A stretch of 5,509 bases of DNA, taken from the NCBI GenBank assembly GCA_007693875.1, contig RECT01000418.1, forward strand, positions 1 through 5,509, written 5' to 3'. This DNA comes from Spirulina sp. DLM2.Bin59. Lineage in GTDB: Bacteria; Cyanobacteriota; Cyanobacteriia; Cyanobacteriales; Spirulinaceae. Below the pieces are notes generated by a model. That model did no database searches. It saw nothing but the letters and a program-made list of their open reading frames with translations, and was not told the DNA's origin. The position numbers and the translations under genes were made by a program. Positions 1 to 5,509 of the stretch are shown here, one piece after another. How positions within the stretch are numbered: the stretch's first letter is position 1; each line of letters opens with the position of its first letter.

Positions 1-3000
1 CCCTCAACAACCACGCCAGCCAAGCCGAACGCCTCATCTACACCAGCCCCCGCGCCAGTTGCTTCTATGCCCGCTTCACCCTCGAACAAGCCGCCCTCTG
101 GCTCTACGAAAATGACCCCTACCTCAAACTTCCCCACGATAATGGCCTAGGCGCATTGATCCACGAACCCACCTTTAAAGAAAACCTCAAACCTGGCCTC
201 TTCCCTAAAATTCGCCTCATCCAAAAACAAGGCAACCATGCCGTTCACCAAGAGAGAGAAGTTAAAGCCGTCGATGCCCTGCGCCTTGTAGAAGAACTCT
301 TTCACTTCCTCTATTGGCTCTGTCGCGCCTATGGTGCAAACCGTAAAAGCCTCGGTGATCTCAGCTTCGATCGCACCCTGATCCCCAAAACCAGCCAAGA
401 CCCCCAACTCTCCAAAGCGGATTTACAAAAACTCGAAGCCGAACGCGCCCAAGCTGACGCACTGCGCCGCATCGCGGAAGACCGCCAACGCAAAACCGAA
501 GCCGAACTCGCCGCCGCCCACGCTGAACTCGCCGCCATCCGCCAAAAAAACGAACAAATCCCCGATCGCCACGACTATAACGAAGCCGAAACCCGCCATT
601 ATCTCATCGATCACCTCCTGGCTGAAGCCGGTTGGCATCTTAAAAATCCCCAATCCATCCGTACCGAAGTCGAAGTCACGGGGATGCCCAACGCCAGCGG
701 TGGCGGCCGTGTCGATTACGTTCTTTGGGGTGATAACGGTAAACCCCTCGCCCTCATTGAAGCCAAACGCACCAGCAGCAGCCCCGACAAGGGCAAACAT
801 CAGGCCAAACTCTATGCTGATTGCCTCGAAACCGAATATCAACAACGGCCGGTGATTTTCTATACCAACGGTTATGAAACCTGGCTTTGGGACGATCGCC
901 AATATCCCCCCCGCCAGGTTCAGGGGTTTCTCAAAAAAGATGAACTCGATCGCCTCATTTTCCGCCGCCACCACCGTAAACCCCTCCACGGCCTGCCCCT
1001 GGAAGATGCGATCGCCGGTCGTACCTATCAAAAAGAAGCGATCCGCCGCCTCACCGAAGGCTTTGAAGAACAGCGCAACCGCAAAGCCCTCTTGGTGATG
1101 GCCACCGGCACGGGCAAAACCCGAACGGCGATCGCCCTCGTGGAACTGCTCAAACGGGCCAACTGGGTGCAACGGGTACTCTTCCTCGCCGATCGCACCG
1201 CCCTCCTCACCCAAGCCTACCGCGCCTTTCAACGCTACCTCCCCACCGTCACCCCCCTCAACCTCCTAGAATCGAAAAGCATTGAAGGGGCCAACGTCAT
1301 CCTCTCCACCTATACAACGATGCTCAACGCCCTCGATCGCACCGTAGGGGATCAGCGGGTTTTTGGCGTGGGCTATTTTGATTTGGTGATTGTCGATGAA
1401 GCCCACCGTTCCATTTATCAAAAATATGGGGCATTGTTCGATTATTTTGATAGCTTGCTGGTGGGATTAACCGCCACCCCCCGCAGCGAATTAGATCGGG
1501 ATACCTACGGCGTTTTTGACTTGCAGCAGGGGGTTCCCACCTTTGCCTATGAACTGAATGATGCGGTTAAAGATGGCTATCTTGTCCCCCCCCAAGGCGT
1601 GAATGTCCCCTTTAAATTTCTCCGCACTGGGTTGAAATATCAGGATTTATCCCCCGATGAACAGCAGGAATATGAAGAAAAGTTTCTCGATGATGAAACG
1701 GGAGAATTGCCCACCATCATTAATGCGGGGGCGTTGAATAAATGGCTGTTTAATATTAATACTGTGGATCAGGCGTTGGAAATTTTGATGGCACGGGGGC
1801 TAAAGGTGGAGGGGGGCGATCGCCTCGGGAAAACAATCATCTTTGCCCGCAACCATAAACACGCCGCCTTTATTGTGGAACGGTTCGATCACAACTATCC
1901 CAAGGATCGCGGCCACTTTGCCCAAATTATTGATAGTCACAATGCCTACGCCCAGAGCCTCCTTGATGACTTTGCCACGGCGGATCAAGATCCGATGATT
2001 GCCGTTTCTGTGGATATGTTAGACACGGGGGTTGATGTGCCGGAAGTGGTCAATTTGGTCTTTTTTAAACCCGTCTTTTCACGGGTGAAATTTAACCAAA
2101 TGATTGGGCGGGGAACGCGGCTTTGTCCAGATTTATTTGGCTTGGGCCAAGATAAAACAGCATTTTTAGTCTTTGATCTCTGCGGTAATTTTGATTACTT
2201 TGAGCAAACCCTCAAGGAAACCGCAGCTAAAATTCCCCAAAGCCTCACCACTCGCCTCGTCAAGCACCGTTTAGAGTTGGTAACATTGCTCTCAACCCCT
2301 GAACCAGAGCAACCCAGCACAGTACGGGCAGCGGAAAAGCCCGCCGCCTATGTAGTTGATGATTCCCCCGCCAACTTGCAGGATACGGCTCCGCCGCGCT
2401 TGCGCGAACGCCTCCTCGATCTCCTCCATCAACATGTTGCCACGATGCCCCCGGATAATTTTTTAATCCGTCGCCATTGGCAACAGGTGGAAGCCTTTCG
2501 GGAGCGCGATCGCTGGAATCAACTCAGTGAGGGCGATCGGGAAATGATCGCCGCCATCCTCGCCCCCCTCCCCAATGGTCTCCCCCGGGAAGATGCCCTC
2601 GCCAAGCAATTTGATTTACTCTGTCTCAAGCTCCAACTGGCGATTTTAAAAGCCGCCGCCAGTTATGAACGGTTGCGGGATCAGGTGCGGGATACCTTGA
2701 GCCAACTGGAGGAAAAACCCGATATTCCCATGATTAAACCCCATCTGGCTCTGATTCAGGCGGCTCAGGTGGAGGCATGGTGGACAGAGATTACCGTGGC
2801 GGCGGTGGAAGATTTGCGCCTTAAAATTCGGGAATTGGTGAAGTTTATCGATCGCCAAAACCAAGCCCCCATTTATACGGACTTTGCCGATGAGTTGGGG
2901 GAAATCCAGGATGTAACCGTTCCCACCCAGCAAACCGGGTTCAGCCCCTATCAATACCGCAAAAAGGTGGAGGCCTATATCCGGGCACAGCAGGATCATG

Positions 3001-3440
3001 TGGCGATCGCCAAACTGCGGCGCAATCTCCCCCTAACGGCAATGGATTTAAACACCCTGGAGGAAATGCTCTTTTCTGCCCAAGCCCTGGAAAGCCGCGA
3101 TCGCTTCGAGCAGGTTTTCGGTACTGAAAAAAGTCTAAAACGGTTAATCCGGGAATTGGTGGGGTTGGATCGCAATGCCGCGAAACAGGCTTTCGGCCGC
3201 TACCTTGAAGGCAGCACGTTCAACGCCACCCAAATCCGCTTTGTGGAAACAATCATTGATCTCCTCACCCAAAACGGCATCATGAACCCCGGCCTCCTCT
3301 ACGAACCCCCTTTTACCGACAGCCATCCCGAAGGCTTAGACGGTGTATTTGCCGATACCGATGCAGATAAAATCGTCGCCATTATCCGCACCTTTAACCA
3401 AGGGGCCGATGTCGATTTTAATACCGCCGCCGCCAGCTAA
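1..3440 (+). CDS. hsdR: Type I restriction enzyme R subunit (HsdR), 5' end cut by the window
   Basis: This is the motor and nuclease subunit of a type I restriction-modification complex. With HsdM and HsdS it translocates DNA using ATP and cleaves unmodified DNA in the cytoplasm. The frame is open from base 3, so the first possible internal start (TTG at 156) is not the real one; about 20 N-terminal residues are probably missing. Residues are numbered with base 3 as codon 1 (1145 in view; EcoKI HsdR is about 1170). Residues 1-115 resemble the DUF4145 head. Residues 136-186 form a charged heptad coiled coil. The nuclease has D238, E253-A-K255 and a QxxxY motif (Q267, Y271). SF2 motifs follow: Q343, Walker A ATGTGKT with K372, DEAH 465-468, TATP 490-493, DTGVDVP 674-680 and QMIGRGTR ending at R706. 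Residues from about 980 resemble the EcoEI-type C-terminal domain. No frameshift or lost catalytic residue is visible. Codon use changes sharply near base 1375. hsdM and hsdS are not in view. Confidence 0.96.
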   Translation, partial: LNNHASQAERLIYTSPRASCFYARFTLEQAALWLYENDPYLKLPHDNGLGALIHEPTFKENLKPGLFPKIRLIQKQGNHAVHQEREVKAVDALRLVEELFHFLYWLCRAYGANRKSLGDLSFDRTLIPKTSQDPQLSKADLQKLEAERAQADALRRIAEDRQRKTEAELAAAHAELAAIRQKNEQIPDRHDYNEAETRHYLIDHLLAEAGWHLKNPQSIRTEVEVTGMPNASGGGRVDYVLWGDNGKPLALIEAKRTSSSPDKGKHQAKLYADCLETEYQQRPVIFYTNGYETWLWDDRQYPPRQVQGFLKKDELDRLIFRRHHRKPLHGLPLEDAIAGRTYQKEAIRRLTEGFEEQRNRKALLVMATGTGKTRTAIALVELLKRANWVQRVLFLADRTALLTQAYRAFQRYLPTVTPLNLLESKSIEGANVILSTYTTMLNALDRTVGDQRVFGVGYFDLVIVDEAHRSIYQKYGALFDYFDSLLVGLTATPRSELDRDTYGVFDLQQGVPTFAYELNDAVKDGYLVPPQGVNVPFKFLRTGLKYQDLSPDEQQEYEEKFLDDETGELPTIINAGALNKWLFNINTVDQALEILMARGLKVEGGDRLGKTIIFARNHKHAAFIVERFDHNYPKDRGHFAQIIDSHNAYAQSLLDDFATADQDPMIAVSVDMLDTGVDVPEVVNLVFFKPVFSRVKFNQMIGRGTRLCPDLFGLGQDKTAFLVFDLCGNFDYFEQTLKETAAKIPQSLTTRLVKHRLELVTLLSTPEPEQPSTVRAAEKPAAYVVDDSPANLQDTAPPRLRERLLDLLHQHVATMPPDNFLIRRHWQQVEAFRERDRWNQLSEGDREMIAAILAPLPNGLPREDALAKQFDLLCLKLQLAILKAAASYERLRDQVRDTLSQLEEKPDIPMIKPHLALIQAAQVEAWWTEITVAAVEDLRLKIRELVKFIDRQNQAPIYTDFADELGEIQDVTVPTQQTGFSPYQYRKKVEAYIRAQQDHVAIAKLRRNLPLTAMDLNTLEEMLFSAQALESRDRFEQVFGTEKSLKRLIRELVGLDRNAAKQAFGRYLEGSTFNATQIRFVETIIDLLTQNGIMNPGLLYEPPFTDSHPEGLDGVFADTDADKIVAIIRTFNQGADVDFNTAAAS
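501..536 (+). repeat. Two-copy 21-base-period repeat coding a coiled-coil heptad
   Basis: The 15-mer GCCGAACTCGCCGCC at 501-515 recurs with one change (GCTGAACTCGCCGCC) at 522-536. The offset is 21 bases, or seven codons, and both copies encode AELAA. It lies inside the hsdR linker coiled coil between the DUF4145-like head and the nuclease. The period matches one heptad, so a short tandem duplication or selection on the coiled coil would both explain it. Confidence 0.6.
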
Positions 3441-3456
3441 ATGGCTCTGCTGTGGC

Positions 3457-4014
3457 ATGGATATTAAACTGGACATCGATCCCACCACCCCCCTAGCAAT
3501 GGATAATCTGGTCAACCGCGCCCACCTCAACATTCGTGAATCTGCCCTCATCCGCCGGATTCAGGAAGCCTTTGCGGGGGTGAAATTGGGAGGAGGGCGA
3601 TCGCTCAACATGACGGAGTATTACGATTCCTATCAAGGTGCTTCTGAGTATCTCGAAAAAGCCAAGCATGATGAGCGCCAAGATTGGCGAAAAATTGCCG
3701 ATGCCACCCTTGAGCAGTTCACTGTAACCTTTTCGTTTACCGATGTGGAGGGGTTTCGGTTTTATCTACCGGCCTACATGATTTGGACAATCCGCAATCA
3801 TCGCACCAACAACTCCATCATTGGCAATTACACCATTTATGCCCTCGATGTGGATCATCCGGTTTTTGCCAAAGTGGGGTTTGTGAATGCCTTTACGCCG
3901 GAACAACTCAACTGTATTGTTGATTTCCTCACCTACTGTGTCGGCCACCGAGGAACCTGTGATGCCTTGGTCGCCCGTCGGCATTTGGACAAAATTAGAA
4001 AGCTGTTGCCTTGA
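3457..4014 (+). CDS. Hypothetical protein resembling DUF6714, downstream of hsdR
   Basis: This is a 185-residue soluble protein of unknown function with no signal peptide or membrane segment. The layout, a short N-terminal helix (NIRESALIRRIQEAFAGV, with the stretch ending near residue 44), a charged middle and a GFRFYLPAYM block at residues 99-108, is what I associate with the DUF6714 family. The family match is from memory and moderate. The frame is open back to 3343 inside hsdR, but that extension is low-complexity and read from hsdR codons, so I reject it. ATG 3457 (MDIKLDID) starts 16 bases after the hsdR stop; ATG 3499 (MDNLVNRAH) would give 171 residues. Neither has a clear Shine-Dalgarno sequence, which suggests translation coupled to hsdR. 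Co-transcription with hsdR is inferred from spacing and strand. Nothing in the sequence shows a catalytic site. Confidence 0.8.
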   Translation: MDIKLDIDPTTPLAMDNLVNRAHLNIRESALIRRIQEAFAGVKLGGGRSLNMTEYYDSYQGASEYLEKAKHDERQDWRKIADATLEQFTVTFSFTDVEGFRFYLPAYMIWTIRNHRTNNSIIGNYTIYALDVDHPVFAKVGFVNAFTPEQLNCIVDFLTYCVGHRGTCDALVARRHLDKIRKLLP

Positions 4015-4107
4015 GCATCGTACTGCGGGGTAGGCGGGCAAGGAGTAGGTCTTTAAATCTGAGAGGGAATTGACAGAGCGGTTAATCCCTATGGCAGTCA
4101 GCGTCGA

Positions 4108-4123
4108 GGGGGCGATCGCCCCC
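4108..4123. repeat. 16-base perfect palindrome centred on HIP1
   Basis: The sequence GGGGGCGATCGCCCCC is fully self-complementary. It extends the HIP1 octamer at 4112-4119 by four G:C pairs on each side and is the only intergenic HIP1 copy in the window. It could be a cruciform or protein-binding site, or simply a HIP1 site in G- and C-run surroundings. It lacks a loop and a following T run, so it is not a standard terminator. Confidence 0.85.
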
Positions 4124-4159
4124 AGCTTCTCTCTCCTTGAACGAATACAGTAGAGTGAA

Positions 4160-4185
4160 GGAGGGAAAATATTCTCCCGTTTTTT
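4160..4185 (+). terminator. Weak candidate intrinsic terminator
   Basis: GGAGGG (4160-4165) can pair with TTCTCC (4172-4177), six pairs including two G:U, around a six-base loop AAAATA. Two bases later comes a run of six T (4180-4185). It could end the hsdR-DUF6714 transcript or attenuate the DUF760 leader. The stem is short and weak, and it sits only 18 bases before the next Shine-Dalgarno sequence, which leaves no room for a promoter between them. Confidence 0.3.
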
Positions 4186-4203
4186 GTTCAGCAGCCCTGT
4201 GCT

Positions 4204-4210
4204 AGGAGGA
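4204..4210 (+). promoter_or_regulatory. Strong Shine-Dalgarno that fixes a TTG start
   Basis: AGGAGGA lies five bases before TTG at 4216. It is the best ribosome-binding match in the window and decides the start of the DUF760 gene, which has no in-frame ATG before codon 48. The spacer and the first two start-codon bases form a run of seven T (4211-4217), so slippage there would alter the spacing. Confidence 0.85.
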
Positions 4211-4215
4211 TTTTT

Positions 4216-4557
4216 TTGAATCACAACCTCAATCCAGGTTCCGATTTTTCATTGGAGAACGATGCGGCTAATCGGCTTTGGCAATACGTCCAAAGCCTTA
4301 GCCCGGAAATGATTGCCCAACTCTCCAAACCTCAGTCCTCTGAGGTGTTTGGCGTGATGGAGCGCAATATTGTCGGCCTCCTGGGAACCCTGCCCTCGGA
4401 ACATTTTGATGTCAACATCAGCACCAGCCGTGAACATTTGGGGCGGCTCCTCGCTTCTGCGATTATGAGCGGCTACTTCCTGCGCAATGCAGAGCAGCGG
4501 CTTAATTTTGAAATGTCCCTCCATGGCATTCACGGTGAGCCAGAAACCACCGAATAA
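4216..4557 (+). CDS. DUF760 family protein
   Basis: This is a 113-residue, probably cytoplasmic protein of the DUF760 family, which I know from cyanobacteria and plant chloroplasts and whose biochemical role is not established. The family resemblance is spread along the whole length: LWQYVQSLSPE near the N-terminus, VMERNIVGLLG from residue 47, a PSEHFDVNIS segment, and the block TSREHLGRLLASAIMSGYFL starting at residue 70 and running on into RNAEQR to residue 95. There is no signal peptide; the hydrophobic stretch at 75-89 is amphipathic and too short and polar to be a clear membrane segment. The start is TTG, chosen because of the AGGAGGA five bases upstream and because the next in-frame ATG lies inside the conserved region. 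The 3' end overlaps the likely mutY start by 35 bases, so the two genes are probably co-transcribed and translationally coupled. Nothing links it functionally to hsdR. Confidence 0.9.
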   Translation: MNHNLNPGSDFSLENDAANRLWQYVQSLSPEMIAQLSKPQSSEVFGVMERNIVGLLGTLPSEHFDVNISTSREHLGRLLASAIMSGYFLRNAEQRLNFEMSLHGIHGEPETTE

Positions 4558-5509
4558 GCTCAACGATGGCGATTTGAGCCAGTGGCAACACCATTGCCAA
4601 GGCTTACCCATTGAGACGTTGCGGCGATCGCTCCTCGCTTGGTACCGCACCCAGGGGCGAACCCTGCCTTGGCGGGGGGAAACTGACCCCTACCGGGTTT
4701 GGGTTTCGGAAATTATGCTCCAACAAACCCAGGTGAAAACGGTGATCCCCTACTATCACCGTTGGTTGGCAGCATTTCCCACCGTGGCAGATCTGGCCCG
4801 GGCTGATCGCCAACAGGTGCTGAAACTCTGGGAGGGTTTGGGCTACTATGCCCGTTGTCGCCATCTCCACCAAGCGGCGCAGATCATCGTCACAGAATAC
4901 GGGGGACAATTCCCCACCACCTTAGAGGCTGTCCTCAAGTTACCCGGCATTGGCCGCACTACAGCGGGGGGCATTTTAAGTGCGATCGCCAATCAACCCC
5001 TCGCGATTCTCGATGGTAATGTTAAACGGGTGTTAGCCCGACTCACCGCGCTACCCATGCCGCCAGCCCGCGCCCTGGGGCCATTGTGGGAACTCTCCAG
5101 CCAATTAATCGATCCCAACCAGAGCCGGGATTTTAATCAGGCGATTATGGATTTAGGGGCAACCGTCTGCCTCCCCAAGCAACCCCTTTGCCTGATCTGT
5201 CCTTGGCGATCGCCCTGTCTTGCCCATACCCAAAACCTCCAAACTCAACTCCCCATGCGTGAAGCCACTGCCCCCCTCCCCCATAAAAATATCGGTGTTG
5301 CTGTGATTCAAAATGATCAGGGTCAAGTCCTCATTGATCGTCGTAAAGATGAGGGCTTGCTCGGCGGCCTGTGGGAATTTCCCGGCGGTAAGTTAGAAGG
5401 GGATGAGACGGTACAAGCCTGTATTGTGCGGGAAATTCGTGAAGAATTGGGCATTGAAATTGAAGTGGGGGATCATTTGATCACGTTGGATCATGCCTAT
5501 ACCCATTTC
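4523..5509 (+). CDS. mutY: Adenine DNA glycosylase MutY with intact C-terminal Nudix domain, 3' end cut by the window
   Basis: MutY removes adenine mispaired with 8-oxoguanine in base excision repair. Numbered from ATG 4523, the 329 codons in view contain WVSEIMLQQTQV with catalytic Glu63, the helix-hairpin-helix LPGIGRTTAGGI, ILDGNVKRV with catalytic Asp164, and the [4Fe-4S] cysteines C216-X6-C223-X2-C226-X5-C232. After a linker comes a Nudix domain with EFPGGK and a complete box: G289, E295, R303-E304, E307-E308, G310. E. coli MutY (350 residues) has only a degenerate Nudix-like domain here, so this protein may also hydrolyse 8-oxo-dGTP; that is inference. The frame is intact to the edge, and perhaps 20-50 residues are missing. 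The start is uncertain: ATG 4523 overlaps the DUF760 gene by 35 bases and has no good ribosome site. GTG 4535, TTG 4574 and TTG 4619 are alternatives; homology with E. coli MutY begins only near LRRSLLAWY (codon 33). Confidence 0.96.
   Translation, partial: MAFTVSQKPPNKLNDGDLSQWQHHCQGLPIETLRRSLLAWYRTQGRTLPWRGETDPYRVWVSEIMLQQTQVKTVIPYYHRWLAAFPTVADLARADRQQVLKLWEGLGYYARCRHLHQAAQIIVTEYGGQFPTTLEAVLKLPGIGRTTAGGILSAIANQPLAILDGNVKRVLARLTALPMPPARALGPLWELSSQLIDPNQSRDFNQAIMDLGATVCLPKQPLCLICPWRSPCLAHTQNLQTQLPMREATAPLPHKNIGVAVIQNDQGQVLIDRRKDEGLLGGLWEFPGGKLEGDETVQACIVREIREELGIEIEVGDHLITLDHAYTHF

Larger units (their letters stand above)
4130..4211 (+). promoter_or_regulatory. Possible alternative-hairpin leader upstream of the DUF760 gene
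   Basis: Four short blocks can pair in succession. Block 1 is TCTCTCCTT (4130-4138), block 2 AAGGAGGGA (4158-4166), block 3 ATTCTCC (4171-4177) and block 4 GGAGGAT (4205-4211), which contains most of the Shine-Dalgarno sequence. Blocks 1:2 give nine pairs with one G:U, 2:3 a terminator-like hairpin, and 3:4 seven pairs with one G:U that would hide the ribosome site. These pairings exclude each other as in an attenuator. Purine and pyrimidine runs pair easily by chance, so this is a hypothesis. Confidence 0.25.
4015..4215. other. 201-base intergenic region between the hsdR unit and the DUF760-mutY pair
   Basis: This is the only sizeable non-coding stretch in the window. It begins G-rich (4025-4050), contains a perfect -35-like TTGACA at 4070-4075 without a convincing -10 element at 16-18 bases, then the HIP1-centred palindrome, then alternating pyrimidine and purine blocks, a T run and a Shine-Dalgarno sequence. 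It should contain the end of the upstream transcript and the promoter of the DUF760 gene, but I cannot place either with confidence. No small ORF or RNA gene is recognisable. Confidence 0.7.
1008..5213. repeat. HIP1 octamer GCGATCGC, 11 dispersed copies
   Basis: Exact palindromic octamers begin at 1008, 1128, 1816, 2506, 3003, 3097, 3597, 4112, 4624, 4982 and 5206. That is about one per 500 bases, against roughly one per 65 kb expected at equal base frequencies. This is the highly iterated palindrome known from many cyanobacteria and is the main evidence for the host group. All but the copy at 4112 lie in coding sequence. The first 1007 bases contain none, though one-mismatch forms such as TCGATCGC and CCGATCGC are frequent there. 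Confidence 0.95.

Noticed and set aside
156..158. TTG at 156 as the start of hsdR
   Set aside because: The frame is open upstream to the window edge and encodes sequence typical of the DUF4145 head (SCFYARFTLEQAALWLYE), so the real start lies outside the window.
423..1232. Long open frame of 269 codons on the minus strand inside hsdR
   Set aside because: It lies fully antisense to well-supported hsdR domains (coiled coil, nuclease and start of the translocase). Its composition follows from the GC-skewed hsdR codons, and it shows no recognisable motif.
3343..3456. Upstream extension of the DUF6714-like gene to ATG 3343
   Set aside because: The extra 38 codons are read from the end of hsdR, are proline-rich low complexity, and add nothing resembling the family; ATG 3457 just after the hsdR stop fits better.
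4003..4055. Terminator after the DUF6714-like gene using TTGCC and GGCAA
   Set aside because: The pairing is five bases across a loop of more than 25 bases and no T run follows.
4070..4098. Promoter with perfect -35 TTGACA at 4070-4075
   Set aside because: No acceptable -10 hexamer at 15-19 bases; the nearest, TATGGC at 4090, is too close and matches only three positions. It remains a possible weak element but cannot be called.
4137..4156. TTGAAC with TACAGT/TAGAGT as a promoter for the DUF760 gene
   Set aside because: The hexamers are separated by only 3-8 bases, so they cannot serve as a normal -35/-10 pair.
3766..4650. Minus-strand open frames across the DUF6714-like, DUF760 and mutY start regions
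   Set aside because: They are antisense to genes supported by family resemblance, lack plausible ribosome sites and show no known motif.
1..5509. CRISPR array, insertion sequence, tRNA or rRNA
   Set aside because: No regularly spaced direct repeats, transposase motifs, terminal inverted repeats or cloverleaf-like sequences were seen on either strand.

Overview
The window looks like chromosomal DNA of a cyanobacterium. Eleven exact copies of the octamer GCGATCGC (HIP1) occur in 5.5 kb, far above chance and typical of many cyanobacterial genomes. A DUF760-family protein, a family I know from cyanobacteria and chloroplasts, supports this. Base composition is moderately GC-rich with long C and G runs. 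I cannot name a genus from the sequence.

Bases 1-3440 are the open 5' end and complete 3' end of a type I restriction-modification R subunit (hsdR). The reading frame is already open at the left edge, so the true start lies upstream. Order of parts: DUF4145-like head, heptad coiled coil, PD-(D/E)XK nuclease with a QxxxY motif, SF2 translocase with all main motifs, and a C-terminal HsdM-contact-type domain. Nothing in it looks broken. The methyltransferase and specificity subunits are not in the window and would be expected upstream.

Sixteen bases later, on the same strand, is a gene for a 185-residue protein resembling DUF6714 (3457-4014), with no obvious ribosome site of its own. It probably sits at the end of the hsdR transcript. 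Its role is unknown, and it is the best candidate for an accessory partner here.

Bases 4015-4215 are non-coding. They hold a 16-base perfect palindrome built on HIP1, then alternating pyrimidine and purine blocks that could form mutually exclusive hairpins. One hairpin is followed by a T run. The last block is the strong Shine-Dalgarno sequence of the next gene.

That gene (4216-4557, TTG start) encodes a 113-residue DUF760 protein. It overlaps by 35 bases the start of mutY (4523 to the right edge), an A/G-specific adenine glycosylase with catalytic Glu and Asp, a four-cysteine iron-sulfur site and a C-terminal Nudix domain whose Nudix box is fully intact. The right half is therefore a housekeeping pair (unknown DUF760 plus oxidative-damage repair) next to the tail of a defence locus. 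I see no mobile element, CRISPR array, tRNA or rRNA.
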